The position numbers and the translations under genes are program-made. Of a stretch of 11,897 nt of DNA, positions 1 through 8,310 are shown piece by piece. This stretch comes from UBA7672 sp040398425. Lineage in GTDB: Bacteria > Pseudomonadota > Alphaproteobacteria > Caulobacterales > Hyphomonadaceae. The DNA is taken from the NCBI GenBank assembly GCA_040398425.1, contig JBBATZ010000086.1, forward strand, positions 1-11,897, in the 5' to 3' direction. The notes under the pieces are model-generated. The model searched no databases. It saw only the letters and a program-made list of their open reading frames with translations, and was not told the DNA's origin. Every line of letters begins with the position of its first letter. Position 1 is the stretch's first letter.

Positions 1-32
1 CTAGTCTTCATGAGTCCGTCAGCCTTGGGGGA

Positions 33-1988
33 ATGATGCGCAGCCTGTCTTTGATCGTGGCCCTATGCCTTGCCGCAATCGTCGGCGGTCATCCTGCGCT
101 CGCCAAACCTCCGATGGAAGCCTTTGGCGACGTCCCCGGAATTCGCCTGATGGAGATTTCGCCCGACGGCAAGAAGGTCGCTTTCCTGAAGCGTCGCGAC
201 GATGGCGACGTTCTCTTCGTCTATGAATTTGCGACCAAGGTGTCGAAGGGCCTGGTGCGCATCTCCGACATTCGCGCCCGCTATCTACGCTTCCTTGGCA
301 ATGACCGGGTTGTGATTGTTGCTTCGAAAGACACGCGTACAGCTGGCTTCAGGGGGCGCTACGAGGCTTCAGCCGCCTTCTCGTTCGATCTCAACACTGG
401 CAAGTATGTGCAGCTTCTGAAGGGCACGAAGGACATCTTCCCGGCGCAGTCCGGCCTCGGCAGAATCCTGGCCGTAGATCCGGATGGCAAGACTGTCTAC
501 ATGCCGGCCTACATGGGCGGCTCGGGCAGCCAACCATCCTTCGACTTGCTGCAGGTGCTGCTTGACTCGGGGCGTGGACGCGTCGCCGATGGCGGGCGGG
601 GCACCTACAATACGATCGACTGGCTGACCGACTCGACTGGTCGGGTCGTCCTGCGTGAAGATTTCAGCGAGAAGAATACGGAGCACACCGTACGCGCCCG
701 CCCGCCGGGAGGCGACTGGAAGCAGATCTATCGTAAGGTGACCCCGCTCCCGGAGATCTCGGTCGTGGGGCTCTCCGGAGACGCCAAGTCGGTCTTCACC
801 ATGGATGAGCAGGATTCCGAATTCGTATCGCTCTATCGCATGTCGATCGAGGACGGCTCTGTAAGTGGTCCGGTGTTTCAGCGCGATGACGCTGAGGTGG
901 AAGGGGTGATTTCCGACGACAACCGGGTCGTACACGGTGTGCGCTATTCCGGCATGTATCCGCGCTACGAGATGTTTGACAAGGCGATCGAGGAAGACAT
1001 CAACACGGTCATCAAATCGCTCGGCGGATCTTCGGTCTATCTCTCCTCGTGGTCTCAGGACTGGTCCAAGCTGCTCTTCTTCGCAAGCGGCGGCAGAAAC
1101 GCAGAACGCTATCTGGTCTATGACCGAGCCGCCAAATCGCTGAGCATCATTGCCACGGCGCGTCCGGAGATCACGCCGGGCGACGTCGGTGAAGTCGTTA
1201 CCATGGAGTACAAGGCGCGCGACGGCCTCAAGATTCCGGGCCTGATCACGTGGCCGACTGGCGTCGCCGAGGCAGATCGCAAAAACCTCCCTATGATCGT
1301 GATGCCGCACGGCGGGCCGGAGTCCTATGATTCAGTCGGCTTCGACTGGATGGCCCAATTTCTCGCGAACGAGGGCTATGTCGTCATCCAGCCAAACTTC
1401 CGCGGATCCGCAGGGTTCGGCTCAGTCTTCACGGTGGCGGGCTATGGCGAATGGGGCCGCAAGATGCAGGACGACATCACGGACGGCGTCGATGCGATGG
1501 TGAGAACCGGGTGGGCGGATCCCGAACGCGTCTGCATCGTCGGATGGAGCTATGGCGGCTATGCCGCGCTAGCGGGTGGCGCAAGTACGCCGGACAAATA
1601 CAAGTGCGTCGCGTCCATCGCGGGCGTCTCGGATCTTCACGAAATGCTGGTCAACACCCGACGGCTGCGCGGCGCGAAGGATAGTTCTCTCGTCTACTGG
1701 CAGCTACTGATCGGCGACATGGACAAGGATCGCGAAAAAATCGACGCCGTCTCCCCTTCGCGGCACGCAGACCTGTTCAAGGCGCCGGTGCTTCTGATCC
1801 ATGGTGCATCGGATACTACCGTACCGATTAGTCAGAGCGAGATCATGAGCAACGCGCTCAAAAATGCAAAAAAGCCCGTGGAGTTCATCCGCATCGAAGG
1901 CGACGATCATGGTCTGGTCGATAACGACAGCCGTCGCCTGATGTTGACCAAGCTGAGCGAGTTTCTGAAAGCGCATATTGGAAAATGA
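33..1988 (+). CDS. S9 family serine peptidase (prolyl oligopeptidase / dipeptidyl peptidase type), exported
   Basis: Predicted serine hydrolase of peptidase family S9, probably cleaving short or proline-containing peptides in the periplasm. The protein has 651 residues. Residues 1-24 look like a Sec signal peptide: a basic start, a hydrophobic core, and an ALA site before KPP. Residues about 25-390 form the beta-propeller half; an SPDGKKVAF blade motif is visible near its start. Residues about 395-651 form the alpha/beta-hydrolase domain. It carries the HGGP oxyanion motif at 426-429, the nucleophile Ser506 in GWSYGGY, Asp594 in HGASDTTVP and His626 in GDDHG, so the triad is complete. Two adjacent ATGs (33 and 36) follow a GGGGGA run. 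The second is better spaced from it, so the true protein may lack Met1. The gene is convergent with the fatty-acid operon and has no visible functional link to it. The exact substrate cannot be read from the sequence, and esterase activity is possible in this fold. Confidence 0.93.
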   Translation: MMRSLSLIVALCLAAIVGGHPALAKPPMEAFGDVPGIRLMEISPDGKKVAFLKRRDDGDVLFVYEFATKVSKGLVRISDIRARYLRFLGNDRVVIVASKDTRTAGFRGRYEASAAFSFDLNTGKYVQLLKGTKDIFPAQSGLGRILAVDPDGKTVYMPAYMGGSGSQPSFDLLQVLLDSGRGRVADGGRGTYNTIDWLTDSTGRVVLREDFSEKNTEHTVRARPPGGDWKQIYRKVTPLPEISVVGLSGDAKSVFTMDEQDSEFVSLYRMSIEDGSVSGPVFQRDDAEVEGVISDDNRVVHGVRYSGMYPRYEMFDKAIEEDINTVIKSLGGSSVYLSSWSQDWSKLLFFASGGRNAERYLVYDRAAKSLSIIATARPEITPGDVGEVVTMEYKARDGLKIPGLITWPTGVAEADRKNLPMIVMPHGGPESYDSVGFDWMAQFLANEGYVVIQPNFRGSAGFGSVFTVAGYGEWGRKMQDDITDGVDAMVRTGWADPERVCIVGWSYGGYAALAGGASTPDKYKCVASIAGVSDLHEMLVNTRRLRGAKDSSLVYWQLLIGDMDKDREKIDAVSPSRHADLFKAPVLLIHGASDTTVPISQSEIMSNALKNAKKPVEFIRIEGDDHGLVDNDSRRLMLTKLSEFLKAHIGK

Positions 1989-1992
1989 AAAA

Positions 1993-2017
1993 GCCGGGTG
2001 AAGCGGCTTCACCCGGC
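1993..2017. terminator. Bidirectional intrinsic terminator between convergent genes
   Basis: A perfect 11-bp GC-rich stem (GCCGGGTGAAG paired with CTTCACCCGGC) closes a 3-nt CGG loop. It sits 5 nt after the peptidase stop and 27 nt beyond the fadB/J stop. Read on the minus strand, the stem is followed by TTTTTCATTTT, a good U-tract, so it should end the beta-oxidation operon efficiently. Read on the plus strand, it is followed by CCTTCATTTC, a weaker tail, so termination of the peptidase mRNA may be less complete. Confidence 0.88.
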
Positions 2018-2043
2018 CCTTCATTTCTGGTCGCAGCGCTCGA

Positions 2044-4266
2044 TCAGGCCGCCGCTGCCTTCTGATCCTTTGGCGGGAAGCGCGAGTAGAAGGTCTGGCC
2101 CTTGGCGGCCATCTCGCGCAGCAGGGCGTTAGGGCGGAAGCGCTCGCCGTGTTTCTCGGCCAGCGCGTCGCACTCCACCACGAACGTCTTGATACCAACC
2201 TTCAGGTCCATGAAGGAGCAGACGCCGCCAGTATAGGGCGCAAAGCCCCACGCCAGGATCGAGCCGATATCCGCATCGCGCGCATCGAGGATGACGCCTT
2301 CTTCGAAGCAGCGGGCGACCTCGACGCACTGGCGATAGAGGAAGCGTTTGGTCAACTCGACCTTCAGTTCGGGCGAGCATTCCTTGGTCTTGATGTCGAT
2401 CTTCTTGCCAATATCCGGGTAGAGGCGCGAGGGTTTGCCGGCTTCGTTGTAGTCGTAGAAACCCTTGCCCGCCTTGCGGCCGACGCGGTTCTGCGTGTCC
2501 ACGATCCAGGCGACGAGATCGCCGACCGGGTTCTGCTCGTAGGATTTTCCGGCAGCCTTGGCGCTCTCGCGACCGATCTTCAGCATCGTGTCGATACCGA
2601 CCGAGTCCGAAACCTCGAGCGGGCCCATCGGCATGCCAGCCATGCGGCCGACATTCTCGATGATTGCTGGGGCGATTCCTTCGCCGAGCATCGTCATGCC
2701 TTCTTCCGGATAGGTGCCGAACACGCGCGACGTATAGAAGCCGCGGAAGTCGTTCACAGCGACTGGCGTCTTCTTGATCTTCAGCACATAGTCCATCGTC
2801 TTCGCGAGCGTCTCCTGGGACGTCTCATTGCCCATGATGATCTCGACGAGGCCCATGCGTTCGACAGGCGAGAAGAAGTGGATGCCGATGAAGTTCGCGG
2901 CGCGCTTCGAGGCCTTAGCGAGGCCCGTAATCGGCAGCGTCGAGGTGTTGGTGCCCATCACGGCAGTATCACCGAGGTGTTCTTCGATCTGCGCCGTGAC
3001 CTTGGCTTTCAGCTCCACGTTCTCGAATACGGCTTCGACGACAATGTCCGCGCCCTTAACCAGTGAGTAGTCGGTCGACGGCGTAATCAGGGCGAGCAGC
3101 GCATCGCCCTTCTCCTTCGTGAGCTTGCCGCGCGACACGTCCTTGTCGACAATGCGTTGCGAGTAGGCTTTGCCCTTGTCAGCAGACTCCTGGCTCACGT
3201 CGAGCAGGATGGTCGCGATGCCGGCCTTGGCCTGCACATAGGCGATTCCCGCGCCCATCAGGCCGGCGCCGACGACGACCGCCTTCTTGATGTCGTAGGT
3301 CGGGAAGCCAGCTGGGCGCGAGGCGCCTTTCGACAGGTCCTGCATCGACAGGAAGAGCGAGCGGATCATGCCCTTCGCTTCCGGCGTCATCAGCGTCTTG
3401 ACGAAGTAACGGCTCTCGATGCGGAGACCCGCGTCGATCGGAACTGACAGGCCTTCATAAACAGCCGACAGGATGTGCTTCTGCGCCGGGTAATTGCCCC
3501 AGGTCTGCTTGGCCAGCATGGCGGAGCCGAACGTGAAGACGGTCGAGCCCTGTTGCGAATTCGGATTGCCGCCTGGGACCTTGAACTTCGGATCGTCCCA
3601 CGGCGCCTTGGCGTTAGGGTTTGCCTTGCACCAGACTTTGGCCTTGGCGACCAGTTCAGCCGTCGGTGCGAGTTCGTGCACAACGCCGTTCGCCTTGGCC
3701 TGTTCGGCCGTCATGCTGTCGCCCTGCAGCAGGAACGGCGCAGCCGCCTGCGCGCCCATGATGCGCGGCAGGCGTTGCGTGCCGCCGCCGCCGGGCATCA
3801 GGCCGACCTTGGCTTCCGGCAGGCCGAGTTGCAGTTTCGGATTGTCGTTCGCAGCGATGCGGTAGTGGCAACCCAGCGCCACTTCGAGACCGCCACCGAG
3901 CGCGAGACCATTGATAGCGCACGCCACCGGCTTCTTGCCGGCTTCTAGCGTGCGGAGCAGCTTGTTCATCCCGAACGAACGCTCGAACGCCGCCTCGAGC
4001 TGGGCTTCCGGATCACCCTTGTCGCCGCCGCCGCCCGAACCACCGCCGAGTTCGCCGAGGTCTGCGCCGGCGCAGAAGCCGCTCTTCTTGCCCGAGGTGA
4101 TGACGAGGCCCTTGATGTCGGCGTTCGTTGCGACTTCCTTGGCGATGGTGCCAAGGTCTGCGATCGCCTGCGCCGTCAAGGTGTTCATCGAACGGCCCGG
4201 AACGTCAAACGTGGCGGTAGCGATGCCGTCTGCATCTACATCCCAGCCGAAGGTTTCGAGTTTCAT
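2044..4266 (-). CDS. fadJ: Fatty-acid oxidation complex alpha subunit: enoyl-CoA hydratase / 3-hydroxyacyl-CoA dehydrogenase (FadB/FadJ-like)
   Basis: Bifunctional beta-oxidation enzyme of 740 residues. It hydrates trans-2-enoyl-CoA to L-3-hydroxyacyl-CoA, then oxidises that to 3-ketoacyl-CoA with NAD+. The crotonase domain covers about 1-200. It has an oxyanion-loop segment CAGADLGEL (65-73) and the two expected catalytic glutamates, Glu128 in GGGLEVAL and Glu151 in GLPEAKVGL, followed by PGGGGTQRLPR. The NAD-binding dehydrogenase domain begins near 326 with GAGLMGAG (333-340). Its His463 (HFFSPVER) and Glu475 are 12 apart, as in the HAD His-Glu dyad. C-terminal dehydrogenase helical domains run from about 505 to 725. 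A glycine-rich insert lies at about 74-84. The ATG is 1 nt from the preceding stop, and only a weak AAAGG precedes it at 8 nt, so coupled translation is likely. It presumably pairs with the thiolase two genes upstream as an alpha/beta trifunctional complex. FadB and FadJ cannot be separated with certainty from sequence alone; the symbol is a best fit. Confidence 0.95.
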   Translation of the reverse strand: MKLETFGWDVDADGIATATFDVPGRSMNTLTAQAIADLGTIAKEVATNADIKGLVITSGKKSGFCAGADLGELGGGSGGGGDKGDPEAQLEAAFERSFGMNKLLRTLEAGKKPVACAINGLALGGGLEVALGCHYRIAANDNPKLQLGLPEAKVGLMPGGGGTQRLPRIMGAQAAAPFLLQGDSMTAEQAKANGVVHELAPTAELVAKAKVWCKANPNAKAPWDDPKFKVPGGNPNSQQGSTVFTFGSAMLAKQTWGNYPAQKHILSAVYEGLSVPIDAGLRIESRYFVKTLMTPEAKGMIRSLFLSMQDLSKGASRPAGFPTYDIKKAVVVGAGLMGAGIAYVQAKAGIATILLDVSQESADKGKAYSQRIVDKDVSRGKLTKEKGDALLALITPSTDYSLVKGADIVVEAVFENVELKAKVTAQIEEHLGDTAVMGTNTSTLPITGLAKASKRAANFIGIHFFSPVERMGLVEIIMGNETSQETLAKTMDYVLKIKKTPVAVNDFRGFYTSRVFGTYPEEGMTMLGEGIAPAIIENVGRMAGMPMGPLEVSDSVGIDTMLKIGRESAKAAGKSYEQNPVGDLVAWIVDTQNRVGRKAGKGFYDYNEAGKPSRLYPDIGKKIDIKTKECSPELKVELTKRFLYRQCVEVARCFEEGVILDARDADIGSILAWGFAPYTGGVCSFMDLKVGIKTFVVECDALAEKHGERFRPNALLREMAAKGQTFYSRFPPKDQKAAAA

Positions 4267-4267
4267 G

Positions 4268-4491
4268 TCAGTTGCCTTTGGAGTTTTTATCTGACGGTGG
4301 CTTGTCGCCGTCCGTCTTGATGTTGTCGGACGCGAACAGGAACAGCACCGCGCCCATCACCAGTGTCACGGGAATGGAAATCGAGAGGGCAAGGTTCAGA
4401 TCGCGCAACGCCTGGTTCATGAACAGGGTGAGCCCGACGCCCGTAAGCGCGGAGACCACGAGCGCGCTGATCTTCGCCTCGCCGATTTCCA

Positions 4492-4492
<1 letters not shown>
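4268..4492 (-). CDS. Small two-helix membrane protein embedded in the beta-oxidation operon
   Basis: I do not recognise this 74-residue protein. It has a short N-terminus (MEIGEAK), a hydrophobic segment at about 8-25, a short polar loop (NQALRDLN), and a second hydrophobic segment at about 34-54. A hydrophilic tail at 55-74 is rich in Lys, Asp, Ser and Pro. This predicts a helical hairpin in the inner membrane. The chosen ATG overlaps the thiolase TGA by one base (TGATG). A GTG one codon upstream (4495) is an alternative start, giving a GTGA overlap. No convincing ribosome binding site precedes it, so termination-reinitiation from the thiolase is the likely route of translation. Its stop is 1 nt from the fadB/J ATG. 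The tight packing on both sides is good evidence that it is a real gene. A role tied to the thiolase/hydratase complex, such as a membrane tether, is only inference. Confidence 0.8.
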
Positions 4493-5697
<1,205 letters not shown>

Positions 5698-5703
5698 CAG
5701 GGG

Positions 5704-5710
5704 CCTCCTT
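5704..5710 (-). promoter_or_regulatory. Ribosome binding site of the thiolase gene
   Basis: Minus-strand AAGGAGG lies 6 nt before the ATG at 5697. It is a near-perfect Shine-Dalgarno sequence and decides the thiolase start against the in-frame ATG at 5784. Confidence 0.85.
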
Positions 5711-5716
5711 CTTGTA

Positions 5717-5757
5717 CGGCATCTCTGCCGGGAAACTTGGGCGCCCCGCGATGCGGG
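5717..5757 (-). other. Two small hairpins in the dehydrogenase-thiolase spacer
   Basis: The 67-nt spacer between the acyl-CoA dehydrogenase stop and the thiolase start can form two short stems on the minus-strand mRNA. The first is CCCGC-ATC-GCGGG (5757-5745). The second is CGGCA-GAGA-TGCCG (5730-5717), whose GAGA loop is of the stable GNRA type, and which ends 6 nt before the thiolase Shine-Dalgarno sequence. Neither has a U-tract, so they are not terminators. They could mark mRNA processing or stability differences between the two cistrons, or could be chance. Confidence 0.3.
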
Positions 5758-5764
5758 TAAGCAC

Positions 5765-7549
5765 TCAGAATGCGTCCGCGCCAAGCGCCATCACAGGCGC
5801 TGCGCCTGTCTTTACCTTTGCGAGATGTGACGCCGCGTCAGGCAACACACGTTCGAAGAAATAGCGCGCTGTGGCAAGCTTGTTTGAATAGAAAACGTCG
5901 CCGCTGCCTTCATGCGCCAGCGCGGCCTTCGCCATCTTGGCCCACATCAGGGCGAACGCAGTCAGGCCGAACAAATGCAAGTAGTCGTGGCTGGATGCGC
6001 CAGCGTTGTCGAAGTTCGACATCCCGTTCTGCATCAGCCACATCGTGGCTTCCTTGAGCTGGGCTTCCGCCGACCGCACGCCATCAACATAGGACTTCAT
6101 GCGCGGGTCACCATCGTGGCTGGAGGCAAACTCTTCGAGGTCCGCAAAGAAGCCAAACACAGCGCGGCCACCGTTCGCGGCCAACTTGCGGCCGACGAGG
6201 TCCAACGCCTGGATTCCGTTGGTGCCTTCATAGATCAGCGCGATACGGGCATCGCGCACGAACTGTTCGACACCCTGATCGACAGTGTAGCCAGTGCCGC
6301 CATGCAGTTGCAGCGCATCGTTGGCGCACTTGAATCCGCGGTCGGTGAGATAGCCCTTGATGACCGGCGTCAACAGCGACATCCGGTCGTCCGCCTTCTC
6401 GCGCACGAGCGCGTCCGGCGAGACATGCAGCAGGTCGCCCTGCAGCGCGGTCCAGTAGGTGAAGGCCCGCGCGCCCTCGGTGAAGGCCTTCATGTCCATC
6501 AGCATACGGCGCACGTCGGGGTGCACGATGATCGGATCCGCGGGCTTGTCCGGAGCTTTCGCGCCCGTGATTGAGCGTCCCTGCAGGCGATCGCGCGCAA
6601 AGTCTGCAGCGTTCTGGAACGCCACTTCCGCCTGCGCCAGGCCCTGCATGCCAACGCCAAGCCGCGCCTCGTTCATCATCACGAACATCGTGCGCATGCC
6701 CTTGTGGGCCTCGCCGACAAGGAAGCCGGTCGCGCCTTCATAGTTCATCACGCAGGTCGCGTTGCCGTGGATGCCCATCTTCTCTTCGATGCCGCCGCAC
6801 TGGTATGCGTTGCGCGCGCCCAGCGAGCCGTCCGCGTTGACCATGAACTTCGGTACGATGAAGAGCGAGATGCCCTTGATGCCCTCCGGTCCGCCCTCAA
6901 TGCGTGCGAGCACAAGCTGGATAATGTTCTCGGCGAGATCCTGTTCGCCGCCGGAAATCCAGATCTTCTGGCCGGTGATCTGGTAGCTGCCGTCTGGCTG
7001 AGGAACCGCCTTGGTGCGGATCAGGCCGAGGTCCGTGCCGCATTGCGGCTCGGTGAGGTTCATGGTGCCGGACCATTTGCCCGTCATCATATTGGTCAGG
7101 TAGGTATTCTTCTGTTCGTCCGATCCGCCTTCCTGGATCGCCTCGGCCGCGCCGCGGGTCAGGCCCGGATACATCGAGAAGGCCATGTTGGCTGACGAGC
7201 ACATTTCGAGGAACGGCATGGAGACAACCCGGGGCAAGCCCTGCCCGCCCCATTGCTGGTCGGCCGAGATCGCCATCCAGCCGTCTTCCGACATCTGCTT
7301 GTAGGCGGCCGGAAAACCGTCCGGCGTCTTCACCGATGCATCGGGATTACGTTTGCACCCCTGTCGGTCGCCGATGGCGTTGACCGGCTGCAGCACTTCC
7401 TCAGCGAATTTAGCGCCGCCATCGAGGACCGCCTCGATCACGTCAGCCGGCGCGTCGGAAAACTTCGGCAGATTCGAATAGCTTCCGATCTCAAGCACTT
7501 CATTGAGCAGGAACTTCATGTCCCTGAGCGGCGCCTGATATCTGGGCAT
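5765..7549 (-). CDS. Acyl-CoA dehydrogenase, long class with C-terminal extension (DmdC/FadE-like)
   Basis: FAD-dependent acyl-CoA dehydrogenase of 594 residues, catalysing the first beta-oxidation step (acyl-CoA to trans-2-enoyl-CoA, electrons passed to ETF). It belongs to the approximately 600-residue class rather than the classic 380-residue one. A short N-terminal segment (MPRYQAPLRDMKFLLNEVL) is typical of this class. The core carries NLTEPQCGTDLG (154-165) and GQKIWISGGEQD (183-194). The catalytic base is Glu441 in YEGTNGIQ, where medium-chain dehydrogenases have theirs. Residues about 465-594 form the extra helical C-terminal domain. The start at 7549 is preceded by AAGGTGAGG, with GAGG 4 nt from the ATG. 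It is 117 nt downstream of the merR gene and leads the enzymatic part of the operon. Members of this class are often annotated as 3-methylmercaptopropionyl-CoA dehydrogenase (DmdC). The thiolase and hydratase neighbours argue instead for general fatty-acyl-CoA oxidation, and chain-length preference cannot be read here. Confidence 0.93.
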   Translation of the reverse strand: MPRYQAPLRDMKFLLNEVLEIGSYSNLPKFSDAPADVIEAVLDGGAKFAEEVLQPVNAIGDRQGCKRNPDASVKTPDGFPAAYKQMSEDGWMAISADQQWGGQGLPRVVSMPFLEMCSSANMAFSMYPGLTRGAAEAIQEGGSDEQKNTYLTNMMTGKWSGTMNLTEPQCGTDLGLIRTKAVPQPDGSYQITGQKIWISGGEQDLAENIIQLVLARIEGGPEGIKGISLFIVPKFMVNADGSLGARNAYQCGGIEEKMGIHGNATCVMNYEGATGFLVGEAHKGMRTMFVMMNEARLGVGMQGLAQAEVAFQNAADFARDRLQGRSITGAKAPDKPADPIIVHPDVRRMLMDMKAFTEGARAFTYWTALQGDLLHVSPDALVREKADDRMSLLTPVIKGYLTDRGFKCANDALQLHGGTGYTVDQGVEQFVRDARIALIYEGTNGIQALDLVGRKLAANGGRAVFGFFADLEEFASSHDGDPRMKSYVDGVRSAEAQLKEATMWLMQNGMSNFDNAGASSHDYLHLFGLTAFALMWAKMAKAALAHEGSGDVFYSNKLATARYFFERVLPDAASHLAKVKTGAAPVMALGADAF

Positions 7550-7666
7550 GTAACCTCACCTTGCGGGAACGCTGGTCCGGACGCCTGAACGTGCTGAACC
7601 ACGCGACCGGCAGACAGAGAATGGCGTCATATCACCAAGCGGCAAGGCGTCGAGACTGACTTTGCG

Positions 7667-8125
7667 TCAGCTGTCGAGATGCGCCGCGTCGCCGCCCAGA
7701 CCAGCACGCGCGACGCGTTCATAGGCGCGCGCGGACTGTTCCACATCCGGTCCTGGTCCGAGTTCCTGAAGCTTCTCTTCGGTCCACTTCACGCCCTTCT
7801 GGAGCGTATCGAGGGCGGCCTCGATATCCTCGCGCTGTTTTTCGAGGTTCTTGACCTGCTCGCGCGACTTCTTGAGCGACAGCTTCAGCTGCGCCCTGTG
7901 ACCCTCGTGGTTGTAGAGGTCCAGGATCTCGCGAATATCAGACAGCGAGAAGCCGACGCTTTTGCCTTGCAGAATAAGTTTCAGCCGGGCGCGGTCGCGT
8001 GCGGAATAGACCCGGTTCAGTCCGTCGCGGGCGGGCTGCAGCAGCCCTTTATCCTCGTAGAATCGCAACGCACGCGGCGTCACCTGAAATTCGCGCGCAA
8101 GTTCGCTAATTGTGTACGTTTTCAA
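7667..8125 (-). CDS. MerR-family transcriptional regulator, likely controlling the beta-oxidation operon
   Basis: Predicted DNA-binding regulator of 152 residues. The winged helix-turn-helix occupies about 4-70, with ISELAREFQVTPRALRFYEDKGLL as a textbook MerR recognition region (6-29). A long coiled-coil dimerisation helix rich in Lys, Glu, Gln and Arg runs from about 74 to 122. The tail is short and the protein has no cysteine, so a metal or redox sensor is unlikely. The start is chosen as TTG at 8125, giving KTYTISELAREF directly after it, because GGGAGG lies exactly 6 nt upstream. The in-frame ATG at 8224 would add 33 residues of non-MerR character. It lies upstream of and co-oriented with the acyl-CoA dehydrogenase. 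MerR proteins linked to acyl-CoA metabolism are known (for example LiuR of branched-chain amino-acid catabolism), so an acyl-CoA-type ligand is a reasonable inference, not something seen. Confidence 0.88.
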   Translation of the reverse strand: MKTYTISELAREFQVTPRALRFYEDKGLLQPARDGLNRVYSARDRARLKLILQGKSVGFSLSDIREILDLYNHEGHRAQLKLSLKKSREQVKNLEKQREDIEAALDTLQKGVKWTEEKLQELGPGPDVEQSARAYERVARAGLGGDAAHLDS

Positions 8126-8131
8126 TCTCTG

Positions 8132-8137
8132 CCTCCC
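8132..8137 (-). promoter_or_regulatory. Ribosome binding site supporting the TTG start of merR
   Basis: Minus-strand GGGAGG sits 6 nt before the TTG at 8125. It is the only good Shine-Dalgarno sequence near the 5' end of this gene and selects the TTG over the ATG at 8224. The rare start codon would keep regulator levels low. Confidence 0.75.
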
Positions 8138-8224
8138 GTCATTGTTAGCTCTGTGGGGGAGCACAGGCGGCGTCTTTGAAATTAACGCTGAGTGATACGT
8201 AACGGCGCCTCCCCCCTGCGTCAA

Positions 8225-8236
8225 TCTGTCGACAGA
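8225..8236. promoter_or_regulatory. Perfect 12-bp palindrome, possible operator
   Basis: TCTGTCGACAGA is an exact palindrome in the divergent merR-podJ intergenic region, about 100 bp upstream of the merR start. A minus-strand TTGACG lies just downstream of it in the merR direction (8224-8219) and could be a -35 element. The position suits a repressor or autoregulatory site, but no second copy was seen before the acyl-CoA dehydrogenase gene. Which protein binds it, if any, is unknown. Confidence 0.3.
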
Positions 8237-8267
8237 GCGGTTTTGGGAACCAGGCGGTGAATTATGC

Positions 8268-8282
8268 TTAACGCGCCTTTAA
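8268..8282 (+). promoter_or_regulatory. CtrA-binding box (TTAA-N7-TTAA) upstream of podJ-like gene
   Basis: TTAACGCGCCTTTAA matches the full CtrA consensus TTAA-N7-TTAA with no mismatch, 68 nt before the podJ-like ATG. CtrA is the alphaproteobacterial master cell-cycle response regulator, which activates or represses promoters through this motif. In a GC-rich genome two TTAA words at exactly this spacing are rare by chance, and the downstream gene is a polarity factor. Whether the effect is activation or repression cannot be decided from position alone. Confidence 0.75.
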
Positions 8283-8310
8283 GGCCCTGATCGCCAACTG
8301 ACACACGGTC

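Noticed and set aside
369..1310. A 313-codon minus-strand open frame opposite the peptidase
   Set aside because: Arg/His/Asp-rich shadow translation overlapping a well-supported S9 peptidase with signal peptide and full catalytic triad.
2149..3066. A 305-codon plus-strand open frame inside fadB/J
   Set aside because: The minus strand carries conserved catalytic motifs of the dehydrogenase throughout; the plus-strand product has no recognisable domain.
5717..5757. Terminator between the acyl-CoA dehydrogenase and thiolase genes
   Set aside because: The stems are only 5 bp each and no T run follows, so transcription probably continues into the thiolase.
5698..5784. Extended N-terminus for the thiolase from the ATG at 5784
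   Set aside because: The extra 29 residues are Arg-rich and unlike thiolases, would overlap the upstream dehydrogenase, and a strong Shine-Dalgarno sequence marks the ATG at 5697.
8182..8196. Second possible CtrA site (TTAA-N7-TGAT)
   Set aside because: Only one half-site is intact; a single mismatched half is too common to call.
8126..8224. Extended N-terminus for the MerR protein from the ATG at 8224
   Set aside because: The extra 33 residues are not MerR-like, and GGGAGG at 6 nt supports the TTG at 8125, right where the family usually starts.
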